DNA of 64,000 nucleotides from Bacteroidota bacterium (lineage in GTDB: Bacteria; Bacteroidota; Bacteroidia; AKYH767-A; 2013-40CM-41-45), in assembly GCA_016708785.1 (NCBI GenBank), contig JADJFC010000004.1, forward strand, positions 186,001 to 250,000, in the 5' to 3' direction. The notes below the pieces were generated by a model. That model did no database searches, had not been told where the DNA came from, and saw only the letters and a list, made by a program, of their open reading frames with translations. Made by a program: the position numbers and the translations under genes. Numbering within the stretch: the first letter of the stretch is position 1; each line of letters opens with the position of its first letter. Shown here one piece after another: positions 8,741-18,852 of this stretch.

Positions 8741-9790
8741 ATGGCAAAGAAAAAACAAATATTAAGAATTGTATGGGGTGTCGTTTTAACCCTTTTTCTA
8801 ATTGTAGCAATAATGGGAGTGCTCATTTATAAAAAAATCTATACTCCTAATATTTTCGCAACCAAAAGCAGTACACAATATCTTTTTATACCTACCGGAA
8901 CCGATTTTGAAGGATTGGTAAAAATTCTGGATGATAATAATTTGCTGATGGATGAGGCGTCCTTTCGTTGGACAGCTCATCAAATGAAATATGACACTAA
9001 AGTAAAATCCGGTAAGTATAAACTTGGACAGAAGATGTCTAATAAGGAATTGATCACTCTTCTCCGATCAGGAAAACAAACGCCGGTCAATGTCATTTTT
9101 AATAATATTCGAACAAAAGAAGAATTGGCTAAAAGGATCAGCGAACAGATAGAAGCCCCTCAACAATCAGTTTTAAATCTGCTTAATGATCATGACTATA
9201 CTCAGAAAATGGGTTTCACAAGTGACAATATTTTAGCCATGTTTCTACCCAATACTTACGAATTATATTGGAATACAAGCGCAGATAAGTTTATCCAGAG
9301 AATGAAAAAAGAGTATGACAAATTCTGGACTGCTGATCGTTTACTAAAAGCAAAAAAAATAAAGCTAACTCCTGTACAAGTTTCTGTTATCGCTTCAATA
9401 GTACAATTGGAATCTAATCGTGAAGATGAAAAGCCTGTAATTGCAGGAGTCTATATTAACCGATACAAAAAAGATTGGAAACTTGAGGCTGATCCAACCT
9501 TGGTATATGCATTGGGCGATTTCACAATTAAAAGAGTGCTTAATGTTTATAAAGAAATTGAATCTCCGTATAATACATACAAATATAAAGGACTTCCACC
9601 CGGACCGATATGCTTACCGACAATTAGTTCTCTTTCAGCTGTTTTGAATTATACCGACCATAACTACATGTATTTTTGTGCGAAAGAAGATTTTTCGGGT
9701 TATCATTCTTTCGCATCGACATACAGTAAACATTTAGAAAATGCCCGACGGTTTCAAAAAGCAATGGATAGGAGAGGCATTCGTTCATAA
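8741..9790 (+). CDS. mltG: Endolytic peptidoglycan transglycosylase MltG
   Basis: MltG is an inner-membrane lytic transglycosylase that cuts nascent glycan strands and is thought to end their polymerisation. The 349-residue protein has one N-terminal membrane anchor (about residues 9-30), a LysM-like region (FIPTGTDFEGLVKIL onward), and the YceG catalytic core ASIVQLESNREDEKPVIAGV with the catalytic Glu at residue 224. The conserved substrate-groove motifs LEADPTLVYALG, SPYNTYKYKGLPPGPICLP and YFCAKEDFSGYHSFA follow. It stands alone on the plus strand, followed after about 150 bases by a phosphohexomutase gene. Confidence 0.95.
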   Translation: MAKKKQILRIVWGVVLTLFLIVAIMGVLIYKKIYTPNIFATKSSTQYLFIPTGTDFEGLVKILDDNNLLMDEASFRWTAHQMKYDTKVKSGKYKLGQKMSNKELITLLRSGKQTPVNVIFNNIRTKEELAKRISEQIEAPQQSVLNLLNDHDYTQKMGFTSDNILAMFLPNTYELYWNTSADKFIQRMKKEYDKFWTADRLLKAKKIKLTPVQVSVIASIVQLESNREDEKPVIAGVYINRYKKDWKLEADPTLVYALGDFTIKRVLNVYKEIESPYNTYKYKGLPPGPICLPTISSLSAVLNYTDHNYMYFCAKEDFSGYHSFASTYSKHLENARRFQKAMDRRGIRS

Positions 9791-9939
9791 AAATTGTCGT
9801 TTAGGTTGGCTGATTTTAGGGCAGTTGACTTTAAAATTTACGTAAAACTTTATTGAATTCCTGAGTTTTAACGAAAAAGACCTTATTTTCGCATTACATT
9901 TTAAAGACCGGTATACCGGCAGACAAACAAAATAAAATT

Positions 9940-11359
9940 ATGACTAAAATAAAATTTGGAACAGACGGTTGGAGAGCAATTATTGCTCGCGAATTTACAG
10001 TTGATAATGTTGCTCGTGTAGCAGAGGCCACAGCTGTTTGGCTTTTAAAGAACAGTAAGACACCTACTGTAGTTGTTGGACACGATTGTCGATTCGCCGG
10101 TAAATTATTTGCAGAAACTGTTGCTAAAGTAATGTCGGCAAAGGGCGTAAAAACACTTTTAGCAAATGGCTTTGTTTCTACACCGATGATCTCATTAGGT
10201 ACTGTTGATCATAAAGCCGATGCTGGAATTATTATCACTGCTTCTCATAATCCACCTTCTTATAATGGTTTTAAACTTAAAGGTTCTTATGGTGGTCCGA
10301 TGACCCCATCTAAAGTTCAGGAAATTGAAGATAGTATTCCGGAAAAATGTTCAGTTGATATTGACCAATTCTCAATTGAGGAACTGATCAGCAAAGGAAC
10401 TGTTCAAGATCATTGATCTGGAAGATGAATATGTTAAAGCAGTGGAAGCCAAATTCGATCTTGATGCAATCCGAAATTCGGGATTGAATCTGGCCTATGA
10501 TGCTATGTTTGGTTCAGGAAAAAATGTGATCAAACGATTGTTTCCGAAAATTACTATGTTGCATTGTGACGATAATCCAGGTTTTCATGGACAAGCACCT
10601 GAACCTATTCATAAAAACCTTATCGAATTTTCGGAACTGATCAAGAACAGCGGGAACATCGATTGTGGTTTAGTAACGGACGGAGATGCTGATCGAATAG
10701 GAATGTATGATAACAAGGGCAATTTCATTGACTCCCATCATATTATTCTGTTACTTATTCATTATATGGTTAAGTACAAAGGTGTAAAGGGAAAAGTGTG
10801 TACTGCTTTTAGCACAACTCCTAAAGTAGAAAAACTTTGCAAGCATTATGGTTTGCCAATTGAAACAGTAAAGATCGGCTTCAAATATATTTGTGAGATC
10901 ATGCTGCATGAAGATGTGCTGGTAGGAGGAGAGGAAAGCGGTGGTATTGCAATCAAAGGTCATATTCCCGAGCGCGATGGAATATGGATTGGTCTCATCA
11001 TTTGGGAATTTATGGCAAAGAGTGGAAAGAAGATCCCTGAACTTATTGAAGAGATCGATCAAATTGTTGGCGCTTTCTCTTTTGAAAGAAATGACCTGCA
11101 TCTCAAAGAAGATGTGAAGCAAAAAATCGTAGTGAATACAGCAAATAATGCTTACACATCATTTGGAAAATATAAGGTTAAACGTATCGAAGATCTTGAT
11201 GGATATAAATACTTCTTCGACGATAATAATGATGAGTGGCTGTTGATTCGGGCTTCCGGCACTGAACCTGTATTGAGAACATATGCTGAATCATCAACAA
11301 AAGAAGGCGCATTTGAAATTCTTAAAGCAGCAGAGAAAACGTTGTTAAACGGAAATTGA
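9940..11359 (+). CDS. Phosphoglucomutase/phosphomannomutase family protein (frame broken)
   Basis: This alpha-D-phosphohexomutase interconverts hexose 1- and 6-phosphates for sugar-nucleotide synthesis. The opening MTKIKFGTDGWRAIIAREFT is the usual Bacteroidota form. The phosphoserine loop TASHNPPSYNGFK, the metal loop DGDADRIGMYD, the sugar loop GGEESGGIAI and the phosphate-binding RASGTEPVLRTYAES are all present in order. The frame breaks at about 10405-10408, splitting it into 9940-10416 and 10442-11359. Removing one A from CAAG restores IIDLEDEYVKAVEAKF across the junction and gives 472 residues, the normal length. Substrate preference (glucose, mannose or glucosamine) cannot be told from motifs alone. 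Confidence 0.92.
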
Positions 11360-11377
11360 TCCTCTAAAACTAAAAAT

Positions 11378-12136
11378 ATGGCACACGATATTGACTACAA
11401 AATATATGGTGACGACATGCAAGCTGTCGAAATTGAACTGGACCCTAATGAAGCCGTAAGGGCTGAAATTGGAGCCATGCTGTATATGGAAGATGGCATT
11501 GAAATGCAAACAGGAACAGAAGGAGGTATTTTTGCCGGACTGAAAAGAATTGTTTCCGGAGAAAATTTTTTCATCACTAGTTTTTTGAATTCGGGAGTTG
11601 GGAAACGTAATGTTACTTTTGCTGCACCATATCCCGGAAAGATTATTCCTCTAAATTTACCTGAAGTAGGTGGTACATTTCTTTGTCAACGTGATGGTTT
11701 CCTTTGTGCTGCTCAAGGCGTTGATATCAGCATTGAATTTACAAAACGTATTGGAGCAGGACTCTTCGGTGGTGAAGGATTTATTCTGCAACGGTTGAGC
11801 GGCGATGGTAAAGTTTTTATTCATGCAGGTGGCACCGTAATCAGGAAGGAACTTAAAGCGAATGAACATCTTCGTGTGGATACCGGCTGCTTAGTCGCAT
11901 TTCAACCTACTGTTGATTATGATATCAAATTCATCGGAGGATTTAAAAATGTTCTCTTTGGTGGAGAAGGACTTTTTTATGCTTCACTTACCGGTCCGGG
12001 AATAGTATACCTTCAAACATTGCCGTTCTCAAGACTGGCTGATCGAATTATTTCTGCTAGCCGTTGGGGTGGAAGGAAAGAAGAAAGTCATGGAATCGGA
12101 GGATTGCTTGGTGGATTTATCAGCGGTAAGGACTAA
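11378..12136 (+). CDS. AIM24 / TIGR00266 family protein
   Basis: This 252-residue protein matches the TIGR00266/AIM24 family, a glycine-rich beta-sandwich fold whose cellular role in bacteria is not settled. Recognisable parts are AVEIELDPNEAVRAEIGAML, the repeated GGIFAGLKRIVSGENFFIT and GAGLFGGEGFILQRLSGDGK blocks, HAGGTV, VDTGCLVAF and NVLFGGEGLFYASLTGPG. It ends in a short Gly/Ser tail (GIGGLLGGFISGKD). It starts 18 bases after the phosphohexomutase stop and is probably in the same transcript. No signal peptide or membrane segment is visible. Confidence 0.9.
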   Translation: MAHDIDYKIYGDDMQAVEIELDPNEAVRAEIGAMLYMEDGIEMQTGTEGGIFAGLKRIVSGENFFITSFLNSGVGKRNVTFAAPYPGKIIPLNLPEVGGTFLCQRDGFLCAAQGVDISIEFTKRIGAGLFGGEGFILQRLSGDGKVFIHAGGTVIRKELKANEHLRVDTGCLVAFQPTVDYDIKFIGGFKNVLFGGEGLFYASLTGPGIVYLQTLPFSRLADRIISASRWGGRKEESHGIGGLLGGFISGKD

Positions 12137-12421
12137 TATTGTTGAATCGTCCCAGTTGAATTTCTTAAGGAATTTTTATTTTGAAAAAGAATTGTTTTGC
12201 TGAATATCAATAGAATCAACCTGTACAGCTGTTTTTCATACAATGTAATTGAATTTTTTTGAATTGTATTACCGACTTTTAGAACACAAAGTACTTTAAT
12301 CTTACAAATGAGATAATTCGTCATTTCGTTGATGATCTTTTGTTCTTTGTGCCCGTTATACTACTCAGAATATCAATTCACATATTGTCCACACGCAAGA
12401 AATGACTTGATAACTTTTTAA

Positions 12422-12502
12422 ACAATCCCGTAAGATTGTCATATCCCAAATTCAACCCCGTAAGGTTGAAAAAGAAAAACCCAGCCCCGTAAGGCTGGGT
12501 TT
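12422..12502. repeat. Three hairpins with identical CCGTAA loops
   Basis: Three inverted repeats follow each other at 12422-12439, 12451-12470 and 12477-12502. Their stems differ (CAATC/GATTG, TTCAACC/GGTTGAA, AAACCCAGCC/GGCTGGGTTT) but all close on the same six-base loop CCGTAA. The third is the longest and is followed by a T-rich stretch, so it may serve as a terminator. The rest of 12137-12532 holds nothing else I can name. Confidence 0.75.
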
Positions 12503-12532
12503 CATTTTTTTATCCATGCCGATAATTTATGA

Positions 12533-13057
12533 TCAAGCAGTGACTTTGCTGGATTTCAGAATTACCATATGGTAAACTGAAAATAAAACACCGTTGAAAA
12601 ACAAATCACCGAGAATTTGATTGGTGAAAAATGGAAGTGCCATACCATAACTTTGAAGTGTTCCCTGAAGGTTCATCGAATATAAGTGTTGATCCAAATA
12701 CCAAAAAGGAAGATTGGTTATCAAAAAGAAAACAATAGATGATGCAATTGATGTGATACCTACACTTGCTACATTTTGTTTTGAAGCGATCTTTGTTCCC
12801 ATAAATACAGTAAATGCAAAACAAGCATAAACAGGTAGTATAGAAAAATGAAACCCTAGAAATAGATCAGTAATAAACATTACAGCTATGGGCATCAAAT
12901 ATGCAAATCTCTTGTCTTTAAAGTTTGCTCCTGAAAATAATGCCATAGCACCAATAGCAGTGAAATTGAATGGGTGAGGTATAAAACGAGTAATTGCTGC
13001 AAGTACAATTAAAATTGCAGCAGGTAGAAAATTAGCCTTAATCGATCTCTGGTCCAT
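12533..13057 (-). CDS. DUF6580-type integral membrane protein
   Basis: This 174-residue protein is almost entirely hydrophobic, with five or six membrane segments (for example AAILIVLAAITRFI, YLMPIAVMFITDLFLG and SIASSIVFFLITNLPFWYL). The opening RFIPHPFNFTAIGAMALFSG and the GDLFFNGVLFSVYH ending match the DUF6580 group of small membrane proteins, which resemble the substrate-capturing subunits of ECF vitamin transporters. That function is inference; no ECF energising genes are nearby and no riboswitch was seen upstream. It is a single leftward gene, followed by the CCGTAA hairpins. Confidence 0.7.
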   Translation of the reverse strand: MDQRSIKANFLPAAILIVLAAITRFIPHPFNFTAIGAMALFSGANFKDKRFAYLMPIAVMFITDLFLGFHFSILPVYACFAFTVFMGTKIASKQNVASVGITSIASSIVFFLITNLPFWYLDQHLYSMNLQGTLQSYGMALPFFTNQILGDLFFNGVLFSVYHMVILKSSKVTA

Positions 13058-13204
13058 AGTGGAGTTTGTTTACCCTGCAAATGTAACTTTTTCTATTTAA
13101 CGGAAAAACGATTCTTAGGGAGAATCGATTTTTTCAAACCAACACTTCTTATACATACTGTAATTCACTGACTACGAATGGAATGCCATTGTCAAAATGC
13201 TCAA

Positions 13205-14353
13205 TTACTCTTTCCTGAAGGGATTTCTTTTTTGCCATTCTTCTCCCATTGATTTCTGGAAGTTTTGACTAAGCCAATCTGCAGCTTTAATTGCCAAGCT
13301 ACTGTTTAACTTCATATAGTCATTAAAGTAAACAGCTTTGCTTCCTAGATTTGCTTTTGCTTCTCTTGCAGTTCTGCCAAGCTCCAATTGACTCTTCCTT
13401 TCGGAAATTGCAAGTTTTAAACTGTCAAATAAAATATTGAAATACAAATTATATTTTTCATTCATTGAATAGTCCATTCCAATGTAATGAACTTCTAGCA
13501 AATCATTTCTGTCAATATACGTGCAAAATGCGATCAGTTCCTCACCCTCAAAGTACCCAACCACTTTAAAACGCTCAGGAAATGCTGCTTTGAATTCTTC
13601 AAAGTAGTTCTTATTGATCAATCCCATGGACATGGTTTGCTTTGCTGAAACGTGTTTGAAAAGTTTGAAAAGCGTTTCCTTGTATTTTACAATAGTTGAA
13701 ATTGTTAATTCTTCCCTTTTTAATGTACTGGCTGATGCAGTTATTTTTTCAAATCTACGTCTGTATTTCTTTGTCAATGCATGCTTATAATCATCAATAG
13801 AATTCCACTCCTGTTTAACGTCCATGCACATCGTGAGGTCAGCTGTGTAATTTTGGTAACCCATTGAATACAGTAAGTTGTTAGAAAAATCAACTCCGAA
13901 ATCTTTAAGAAGGATGGCGTCACTTTTTTCTAATTTCGTGTATTCTTCAACAATCTTTGTGATGTCTGTTTCTGATATTTTTTCTTCGTGAAAACAATAA
14001 GGCTTGAAATTTACTGCGAATACATTTCCGCAAATAAGTAATTTAAACGGGCAAATTCCCAATGCTAAATTTACTAAGATTGATAAAAATGGACTTTTTT
14101 TTAAATGAATATTTTTTCCTGAAAACTTTAAAAGTTGAAAATAGATAATCCCACAGGTTTCACCTTGCAAATTAGAAATCATCAAATATCGGAATTGAAG
14201 GTCAGAAGGGTTTGATTGCTCAAGTACCTTCAAATAACTTCCTGTTAAGAAGTCAGTTTTAAATGCACTCCATTTATTATCTGAATCTGCCTCGTTTATA
14301 GAAGTAAAGATATCAATGGAATAATCTGAGTATTTAAATCCGCTCTTTGTCAA
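13205..14353 (-). CDS. GNAT/FemAB-like acyltransferase-fold protein
   Basis: This 382-residue protein has the two-lobed layout of the BioF2-like/FemAB acyltransferases. The clearest segment is the C-terminal core: LLEVHYIGMDYSMNEKYNLY, then SQLELGRTAREAKANLG, where the Gly-Arg-Thr and following helix resemble the acyl-CoA site of the family. The middle part (KKYRRRFEKITASA) is basic. The only start is a TTG at 14351-14353, with an in-frame TAA upstream, so the true start may differ. It lies 38 bases downstream of the large surface protein gene in the same direction. Substrate is unknown; cell-wall or amino-acid acylation are family possibilities. Confidence 0.6.
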   Translation of the reverse strand: MTKSGFKYSDYSIDIFTSINEADSDNKWSAFKTDFLTGSYLKVLEQSNPSDLQFRYLMISNLQGETCGIIYFQLLKFSGKNIHLKKSPFLSILVNLALGICPFKLLICGNVFAVNFKPYCFHEEKISETDITKIVEEYTKLEKSDAILLKDFGVDFSNNLLYSMGYQNYTADLTMCMDVKQEWNSIDDYKHALTKKYRRRFEKITASASTLKREELTISTIVKYKETLFKLFKHVSAKQTMSMGLINKNYFEEFKAAFPERFKVVGYFEGEELIAFCTYIDRNDLLEVHYIGMDYSMNEKYNLYFNILFDSLKLAISERKSQLELGRTAREAKANLGSKAVYFNDYMKLNSSLAIKAADWLSQNFQKSMGEEWQKRNPFRKE

Positions 14354-14391
14354 ATCGTTTCTAACGAAATTTTAAAACACAAAGAAACGAA

Positions 14392-17300
14392 TTATTTTAA
14401 GTAAAACTTTGTGGTTATTAAGCTAGTCTTATTCTGAATCCTGATGTAGTAAATACCGGAAGCTGCATTGTCCATTGCCAGATCAAAAATATTTTGACCT
14501 GCCTCAACGACCAATTCGGTGGTAAACATGTTCTTTCCGTTAGTATCAAATACGACGATTTGGATCGGATTATATTCTTTGGAATAGATAAATAATGTTG
14601 GGTTTTCTCCAATTGTAGCAACTGACACAGAAATTTCTCCGGAATTACAACTTTGTACAGCTATTGGACCATGAATTGTTTCTTTCAAATCAAAATCAAC
14701 CTGAATCAATCTGTAATAGGATATGTCGTTCAACGGATTTCTGTCGTTGAATGCATATTCGTTTAGAATCGTTGAATTCCCTCTTCCATCAATTACAGCT
14801 AATTTCTGATAATTCAAACCATCACTACTTCGTTGAAGTATAAAGTGATCGTTATTTATTTCACTTGCTGTTGCCCATTCTAAAACCACTTCATCATTAT
14901 CGCATGATCCGGAAAAATTGATGAGTTCGACCGGCAATGGTGTGTTGTTTCCTGAAAGAGTCCACCAGTTCAGATCGTTCGTCAATCCTGTCGTCGTATT
15001 TCCATAAGCTGCTGAAGTTTGGATTCCTGGAAGCGGATTTGTCCATGAAATCATTGGCTCAACCCATTTTTGTGAAACCAGGGAAGTAATACTGCCAACT
15101 TCAGTTGGAGTAGCAGTGAAGGTAAGACTTGAATTGTAGGTCGAACTTCCAATAATGTTTAAATACCAGAATCGGTCAACAGTATTTGCACTGTTATCGA
15201 GCCCAAAATTATTTCGAATATGAGTAACAGTAGGAGGGAGTGGTAGATTGGGGTTTCCGGTGTGATATGTTGAGGCATAGACTGAAGGTGAACTTCCGGA
15301 TACCTGATTGTAGGTAAATGGTATATATTCAGTAGAACTATAGCCGAAATGAAAAGTGTGAGCACCGGTTATCGATCCGATATTCCATTTTACCATTGAA
15401 CTTCCATCTTCAACTTCACTCCTGATATAACCCGTAACCCTTTGCATTGCCAGAATAGAACCACTTTCAATAGTAATTTTTCGACCACCGGCATTTGCTC
15501 CGTTATGGTCATCGTCAAGATTAAATTCACCTTGACTAAGCATTAAATTAGTTCGGATAAAGACTGAAGAATCGTTAGGAATGTTAGTTGGATAAACGAA
15601 ATTTGTATTTGGGGTTCCTTGAAAATTTATATCCAATACTCCATATTTATGCTGAGCGAATAGTGCTCTGCCAACACCAATTCCTGTTACGATCTGATTG
15701 GCTGTCCCGTTATATTCAATAACAGAACTTGTAGATAAGTAGAATTCTAAATTATCGGTAAGTGTCGTTGAAAAAGTCGCATTTGTTGTTGCATTGTAAA
15801 GTCCATTTGGATGTGTTGTTTTTAATCTGCCAAGAATAGTAATTCCGGAATTTGTATTCAATGCATTCGAATAGATCTTTGCTGAATGTGCTACTAAGGT
15901 TGCACCTGTATTTACCCAAAGAAATTCGGGTGGGGTAGAAATAATATTGTTGGAAGCGATCTGCATATCGCCACTGATAATATCAAGTGTGCAACCTGAC
16001 TTGACAGTTTGCTTAGCTTGTTGAATAGAATGATTCCCTGAACGATTAAAATTAATTGTACCGGTCCTTGCAAAATTCATATTGCCATAAACTAAACCTG
16101 TTCCGGGATTTGACATGGTAATTGATCCTGTTCCTCCAATAGTATAATTTGGAGATTTGATATTCATGATCAGATTTAAAGCGGATGGTGAAGTCAAACA
16201 ATTGTCAAATGCTATTACTCCTCCTGTATGAGAAAAGTCGCCAACAGCGTCGTCATTGGAATTGATATTTACTGTTATTGTCGATGAAGCAGGTAATTCA
16301 TCTGTTGTCGATTTATGCAGGTAAAATTCACCACCTGTCATTGTAAATCCACCGAGGATATTCAGTGTTGAAGTAGTGCAATCACCACCCTTTACTGCGA
16401 GCGTCCCACCGGAAATTGTCAACCCACCATTAAGTATTCCGGTAAACGTTTGCGAAAATCCTGAAAGGTATGTCGTACCACCCGAAACAATTATATTACC
16501 GGCAATGGTCATTGTCACATTATGCCCGTTTGGAGTACTTGAGCCGCTTACTGAATTGAAACTATTGTTTCCTGCCGATATCGTCATTGAACTTAAAGAA
16601 ATAATTTCACTACCTAATGAGCGACTTGAAATAAATGTTCCGGCAGCACCTGAGATAGAAAATGCTCCTGTAATTGTAAGTGTCAATGACATATTATTTA
16701 TGTCAAATGCTGTAGTTGCTAAACCAAGAAAAGTAAATTCGTCTGAGGTGCTACTGAATTCTATTGTGCAGGCTCCATTAATAGTCACTGTTCCGGCACT
16801 TCCTGCATTATTGCAATTATAGTAACATGAAAAAATTCCTCCACTATAATCAATGCTTCCTGCAATAAATGATAATCCGCCGGGATTAACATAAGTTGTA
16901 TTTTCATTTCCTCGGAAAATTCCTCCATTCATATCAATTGCCCCTGAACAATTAAAAGTAAGTGTTCCGCTGCCTGATAAAATGCCACAGAATTTGCCTG
17001 CATTAATTGTAAATTGCGAGGTTATGAAACTGAGGTTAGCTGCTCCGGAATCAGCCAATGCAATTCCTTGGCCATAACCGGTTCCACTGTTCAATACCGA
17101 AAAAGTTGAAGATGTCACAATTGTATTTCCCGCTGATCGGTTTGCTTTAAAATAATCAGAAGCTATTGCAGAGTTAAATAAAAATGCCGTACCAATAATT
17201 ATTGAATCGACTTGTGCATTTAAACTGTAATTCTGTCCTGAAAATTTACCTTGTGTTAAAGTGAGATTTCTACCTGCACGCAAAGTAAAAGCGCCACTAG

Positions 17301-18702
17301 TGTATGCACCATATACAGTGGTGTTTCCATTGATGTTTAAATCCCGTGTAATAGCGATTCTTATCTTTCCGGTACTGGAGTCCCCATAGGCGAAATAAAG
17401 CGAACTGGTACCTCCTAAATTCATGTCATTGGTAATTGTAAAGGTTCCGATTCCTTTATATTGAAGATTCGAAGTTGGAGTGCCTAATAAATAGTTATTA
17501 CTACCTGACAACAAATTGAAATCTACGGTTGAAAAGGTCATAGCACCATTGCCTCCCTCAATAAAATTTATGCTTCCTGTTCCACTTGCGTTGTTGATTG
17601 CAGTTGAGCCTGTAATCGTCATTCTTAGTGGTGCATCTGCTTTATTTACTAATATAACATTTCCACCTGTATAGTTGAAATTTCCATTCACTGTAATCCG
17701 TATATCAGCACCGGTACTATAATTTCCCGAATTAATTGCATTGAAGTCGTGCCCAAGATTTAAACTTCCATTTATTGTCCAGTTCAAAATCCCATAGCAA
17801 GTGTCAAGTACAACAGTTGCTGCAGTAGGTGCACTACTACTTAATGCAAAATTACCTGTTGTAAGTGTTAAATTCCGATTTGTGCCGCGCTGAAAGACCA
17901 CTCGGCCTGTATTATTTATTGTTACTCCTTGCAATGTTAATGTAGTGGTATTGCCTGTACCATCATCCATGACGATTGTGCCTGAACTTACCGTAAGATT
18001 TCCTTTTATTCTTGCAGGAGTTGGTAATGAAAAAAAACCATCTTGATCCCATTGTCCACCGGGAACATTTGCATCTAAAATCACATGACCGAAATTACTG
18101 GATTGTACTCGTGATGGATTTCCTAGAGGAACAGATCCGTTTTGCCATTTCTTTATGTGTAATGTTGAGGTCGTAGAAAATACTTCGTTGCTGTTAAAGA
18201 AGATACTTTCATCACTAGCCAAATTACCGAATGGATTGTGTATGTAGGTACCTGTTCCATTTATTGTAAATGAATTTCCGGAGGTATTCAAATGAATAGT
18301 TCCATTATTCTCAATAACAGCTCCGTTATTTATTATAATATTTCCTGCAATGTTAAGATCAGAGCCTGCATTTGCATTGATGATAAGTGTTCCATTGACA
18401 GTAAGGTTTGAGATCTGAACAGTACTTATATCAACATATAGAGTACATCCTACAGCAACAGTTACTGTTTGTCCGGCAATTGGGCTGGCCGGAGACCAGA
18501 TCGCACCTGAGGACCAGTTTCCTGTTGTATTGCATGTTACCTGTCCTTTGCTTTTGAATGGTAAAATAAATACGATTAAAAGGCAGAATAGGAAATGCAA
18601 TACACTTAAAGTGTGTGGTGTGGGTTTTCTTTCCAAAACTAAATTTTCATTCTTTGTGTGTGTTGCAAATATACGTATCCTTCTGAAACCCTTGTATAGC
18701 AA
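14392..18702 (-). CDS. Large secreted beta-helix-like protein with T9SS C-terminal sorting domain
   Basis: This 1436-residue protein begins with a long, basic N-terminus and a hydrophobic signal segment (VLHFLFCLLIVFILPFKSKG, about 34-53). Most of it is Gly/Asn/Ser/Thr-rich repeats with the rhythm of beta-helix or filamentous surface proteins (LTVNGTLIINA, LNIAGNIIINN, GTIHLNTSGNSFTINGTG). Near the end comes LPVELINFSGSCDNDEVVLE, the linker typical before T9SS tails, a fibronectin-like stretch (YYRLIQVDFDLKE) and the type A sorting domain ending GIYYIRIQNKTSLITTKFYLK. It is therefore probably exported by T9SS and displayed or released. Ligand or function is unknown. The start is uncertain because no ATG lies closer to the signal segment. 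Confidence 0.85.
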   Translation of the reverse strand: MLYKGFRRIRIFATHTKNENLVLERKPTPHTLSVLHFLFCLLIVFILPFKSKGQVTCNTTGNWSSGAIWSPASPIAGQTVTVAVGCTLYVDISTVQISNLTVNGTLIINANAGSDLNIAGNIIINNGAVIENNGTIHLNTSGNSFTINGTGTYIHNPFGNLASDESIFFNSNEVFSTTSTLHIKKWQNGSVPLGNPSRVQSSNFGHVILDANVPGGQWDQDGFFSLPTPARIKGNLTVSSGTIVMDDGTGNTTTLTLQGVTINNTGRVVFQRGTNRNLTLTTGNFALSSSAPTAATVVLDTCYGILNWTINGSLNLGHDFNAINSGNYSTGADIRITVNGNFNYTGGNVILVNKADAPLRMTITGSTAINNASGTGSINFIEGGNGAMTFSTVDFNLLSGSNNYLLGTPTSNLQYKGIGTFTITNDMNLGGTSSLYFAYGDSSTGKIRIAITRDLNINGNTTVYGAYTSGAFTLRAGRNLTLTQGKFSGQNYSLNAQVDSIIIGTAFLFNSAIASDYFKANRSAGNTIVTSSTFSVLNSGTGYGQGIALADSGAANLSFITSQFTINAGKFCGILSGSGTLTFNCSGAIDMNGGIFRGNENTTYVNPGGLSFIAGSIDYSGGIFSCYYNCNNAGSAGTVTINGACTIEFSSTSDEFTFLGLATTAFDINNMSLTLTITGAFSISGAAGTFISSRSLGSEIISLSSMTISAGNNSFNSVSGSSTPNGHNVTMTIAGNIIVSGGTTYLSGFSQTFTGILNGGLTISGGTLAVKGGDCTTSTLNILGGFTMTGGEFYLHKSTTDELPASSTITVNINSNDDAVGDFSHTGGVIAFDNCLTSPSALNLIMNIKSPNYTIGGTGSITMSNPGTGLVYGNMNFARTGTINFNRSGNHSIQQAKQTVKSGCTLDIISGDMQIASNNIISTPPEFLWVNTGATLVAHSAKIYSNALNTNSGITILGRLKTTHPNGLYNATTNATFSTTLTDNLEFYLSTSSVIEYNGTANQIVTGIGVGRALFAQHKYGVLDINFQGTPNTNFVYPTNIPNDSSVFIRTNLMLSQGEFNLDDDHNGANAGGRKITIESGSILAMQRVTGYIRSEVEDGSSMVKWNIGSITGAHTFHFGYSSTEYIPFTYNQVSGSSPSVYASTYHTGNPNLPLPPTVTHIRNNFGLDNSANTVDRFWYLNIIGSSTYNSSLTFTATPTEVGSITSLVSQKWVEPMISWTNPLPGIQTSAAYGNTTTGLTNDLNWWTLSGNNTPLPVELINFSGSCDNDEVVLEWATASEINNDHFILQRSSDGLNYQKLAVIDGRGNSTILNEYAFNDRNPLNDISYYRLIQVDFDLKETIHGPIAVQSCNSGEISVSVATIGENPTLFIYSKEYNPIQIVVFDTNGKNMFTTELVVEAGQNIFDLAMDNAASGIYYIRIQNKTSLITTKFYLK

Positions 18703-18852
18703 GGCTTTCAGGAATTCAACGAACGTTTGAACACACCAATTTAATCATCAAATTGGGCGAAAAGCAATAAAAATGAGTCAAAATCAAGTAGGTTATTGGC
18801 TAAACCTTCATTTTGCTTGGTGAAAAAAAATAAAAAATGTCAGTTTTTGAAG

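Noticed and set aside
12133..12324. 63-codon minus-strand frame after the AIM24 gene
   Set aside because: AT-rich, no initiation context, no family features.
13058..13204. Cobalamin or other riboswitch upstream of the DUF6580 membrane protein
   Set aside because: The gap is too short and shows none of the conserved B12-box or other aptamer sequences.
16376..16822. Long plus-strand frame opposite the large beta-helix protein
   Set aside because: It is the antisense shadow of a repetitive low-complexity gene, with no start context and no recognisable domain.
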